A program made the translations under genes and the position numbers. Of a DNA stretch of 6,904 nt, positions 6,249 to 6,904 are shown piece by piece. The notes below the pieces were generated by a model. It had not been told where the DNA came from. It did no database searches and worked only from the letters and a program-made list of their open reading frames with translations. The DNA is from Pseudomonas sp. (GTDB taxonomy: Bacteria > Pseudomonadota > Gammaproteobacteria > Pseudomonadales > Pseudomonadaceae): positions 1 through 6,904 of the forward strand of contig DQGF01000511.1 in NCBI GenBank assembly GCA_003525045.1, given 5' to 3'. Position 1 is the first letter of the stretch. The number at the start of each line of letters is the position of its first letter.

Positions 6249-6746
6249 TTACAAACGCGGTTCAACCCGCATACGCTGAGGGTTGCTCGGGACCGGCGGA
6301 CGGCCGTATCGGTCATCACCGGCACCACCGAAGGGTTGATCTTCTTCAGGTTCGTCGGCCCTGGCCGCGGCTTTGGCGGCGGCAGCCTGTTCCTTGCGAG
6401 TGTTGGAGGCGCGCTCGATCGCAAAGCGGATCGCCACGAAAACCAGGTAGGTACCGAACGCCAGCATGCCGTACATGAACAGGTCGGAAATCGCCCGCCA
6501 GGCGTTATTACCGACCTTGAATAATAAATCCAGGGCGGTGATGGCGATGGCCGGGGCGACCTTTTCCTTCACCGGGTCGATGATGGTCGGGCTGAACAGC
6601 AACACGGCCACCAGCAGCCGCAGCGGCTCACGCAGCCAGCGCCACATCCAGCGGGTCATGCGCATCCACACCAACAGGCAGCCTAAAGCGGCAAAGGCGT
6701 AGAGGCCCCAAGCGATCAGATAGTCGTTCTCGGTCATGGTGTCCAT
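6249..6746 (-). CDS. small membrane protein of unknown function with charged C-terminal tail
   Basis: This encodes 165 residues. I do not recognise a named family, though it looks like a conserved Pseudomonas protein. Hydrophobic segments lie at about 9-28 (LIAWGLYAFAALGCLLVW core), 42-57 (LRLLVAVLLFSPTI, probably membrane or membrane-associated) and 88-109. The first two are separated by a tryptophan- and arginine-rich patch, RMTRWMWRWLREP (29-41), likely at the membrane surface. Residues 111-133 form a charged alanine-rich helix (RKEQAAAAKAAARAD), followed by an acidic, proline-rich and probably disordered tail ending RMRVEPRL. The start is uncertain: ATG at 6744-6746 or the fourth codon, ATG at 6735-6737; neither has a good Shine-Dalgarno. 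A TACTAT hexamer (6771-6776, minus strand) could be a -10 box but has no matching -35. It is first in a cluster with the amidotransferase and DUF2937-like genes. Confidence 0.78.
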   Translation of the reverse strand: MDTMTENDYLIAWGLYAFAALGCLLVWMRMTRWMWRWLREPLRLLVAVLLFSPTIIDPVKEKVAPAIAITALDLLFKVGNNAWRAISDLFMYGMLAFGTYLVFVAIRFAIERASNTRKEQAAAAKAAARADEPEEDQPFGGAGDDRYGRPPVPSNPQRMRVEPRL

Positions 6747-6828
6747 GGCAAGGAAGGCAAAGAGGCGCTTATAGTAACGACTTTTCGCCCATCAGGCTTG
6801 TCCCAATACCTGTCTGTAGAGCGCAACC

Positions 6829-6855
6829 CCTGTGGGAGCGGGCTTGCTCGCGAAG
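6829..6855 (+). repeat. REP palindrome, Pseudomonas type
   Basis: CTGTGGGAGCGGGCTTGCTCGCGAAG is the REP form widespread in fluorescent Pseudomonas (positions 6830-6855), here shown in two parts: CTGTGGGAGCGGG and CTTGCTCGCGAAG. A short stem pairs GAGC (6836-6839) with GCTC (6846-6849). It lies upstream of the small membrane protein gene. Such elements are mobilised by RAYT transposases, none of which is encoded here. Confidence 0.85.
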
Positions 6856-6857
6856 AG

Positions 6858-6888
6858 GCCAGTCCATTCAACATCTCTGTTGACTGGC
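6858..6888. repeat. imperfect hairpin in the spacer between two REPs
   Basis: GCCAGT (6858-6863) pairs with ACTGGC (6883-6888), and CAACA (6869-6873) pairs with TGTTG (6878-6882) around a TCTC loop. Five bases are left bulged on the left arm. This is the central part expected of a REPIN, placed between the REP at 6829-6855 and the inverted REP start at the window edge. Confidence 0.6.
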
Positions 6889-6896
6889 ACACCGCT

Positions 6897-6904
6897 TTCG
6901 CGAG
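6897..6904 (-). repeat. start of a second, inverted REP, cut by the window edge
   Basis: TTCGCGAG is the exact reverse complement of 6847-6854 in the first REP. Its position after a central hairpin is what an inverted REP partner would give. Only eight bases are visible, so the call depends on the REPIN geometry. Confidence 0.6.

Noticed and set aside
6829..6904. CRISPR-like repeat pair
   Set aside because: The repeated units are inverted, GC-rich REP sequences around a hairpin, with no series of direct repeats and spacers.

Overview
The window looks like chromosomal DNA of a Pseudomonas species, most likely of the P. fluorescens group. The signs are a GC-rich composition, a REP-type palindrome at the right edge of the kind scattered through those genomes, a GATC-rich palindrome between convergent genes, and proteins that read like Pseudomonas family members. 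Nothing suggests a phage, an insertion sequence or recently acquired DNA.

The left part (about 14-3752, minus strand) is a four-gene operon. It begins with an MFS transporter of the aromatic-acid/metabolite:H+ symporter type. This is followed by pxpA, pxpB and pxpC, which encode the three subunits of the prokaryotic ATP-dependent 5-oxoprolinase (5-oxoproline to glutamate). The three pxp genes are coupled by 4-base ATGA overlaps. A LysR-family regulator (3913-4839, plus strand) is divergent from the transporter across a 160-base region that contains a perfect 12-base palindrome and a T-N11-A LysR-type box. The simplest reading is a substrate-responsive uptake and catabolism unit for 5-oxoproline or a compound that yields it.

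The right part (4885-6746, minus strand) is a second, compact cluster. In transcription order it holds a small membrane protein of unknown function, a class II glutamine amidotransferase of the YafJ type, and a DUF2937-like membrane protein. The 3' ends of lysR and this cluster face each other across a perfect 37-base inverted repeat that overlaps the lysR stop codon and probably ends transcription from both sides. The right edge of the window cuts a REPIN (two inverted REPs around a central hairpin), and the first ten bases resemble the tail of another REP.

No previously undescribed system is evident. The points most worth following are the unproven substrate of the transporter, the unknown job of the amidotransferase plus two-membrane-protein cluster, and the operator structure between the transporter and lysR.
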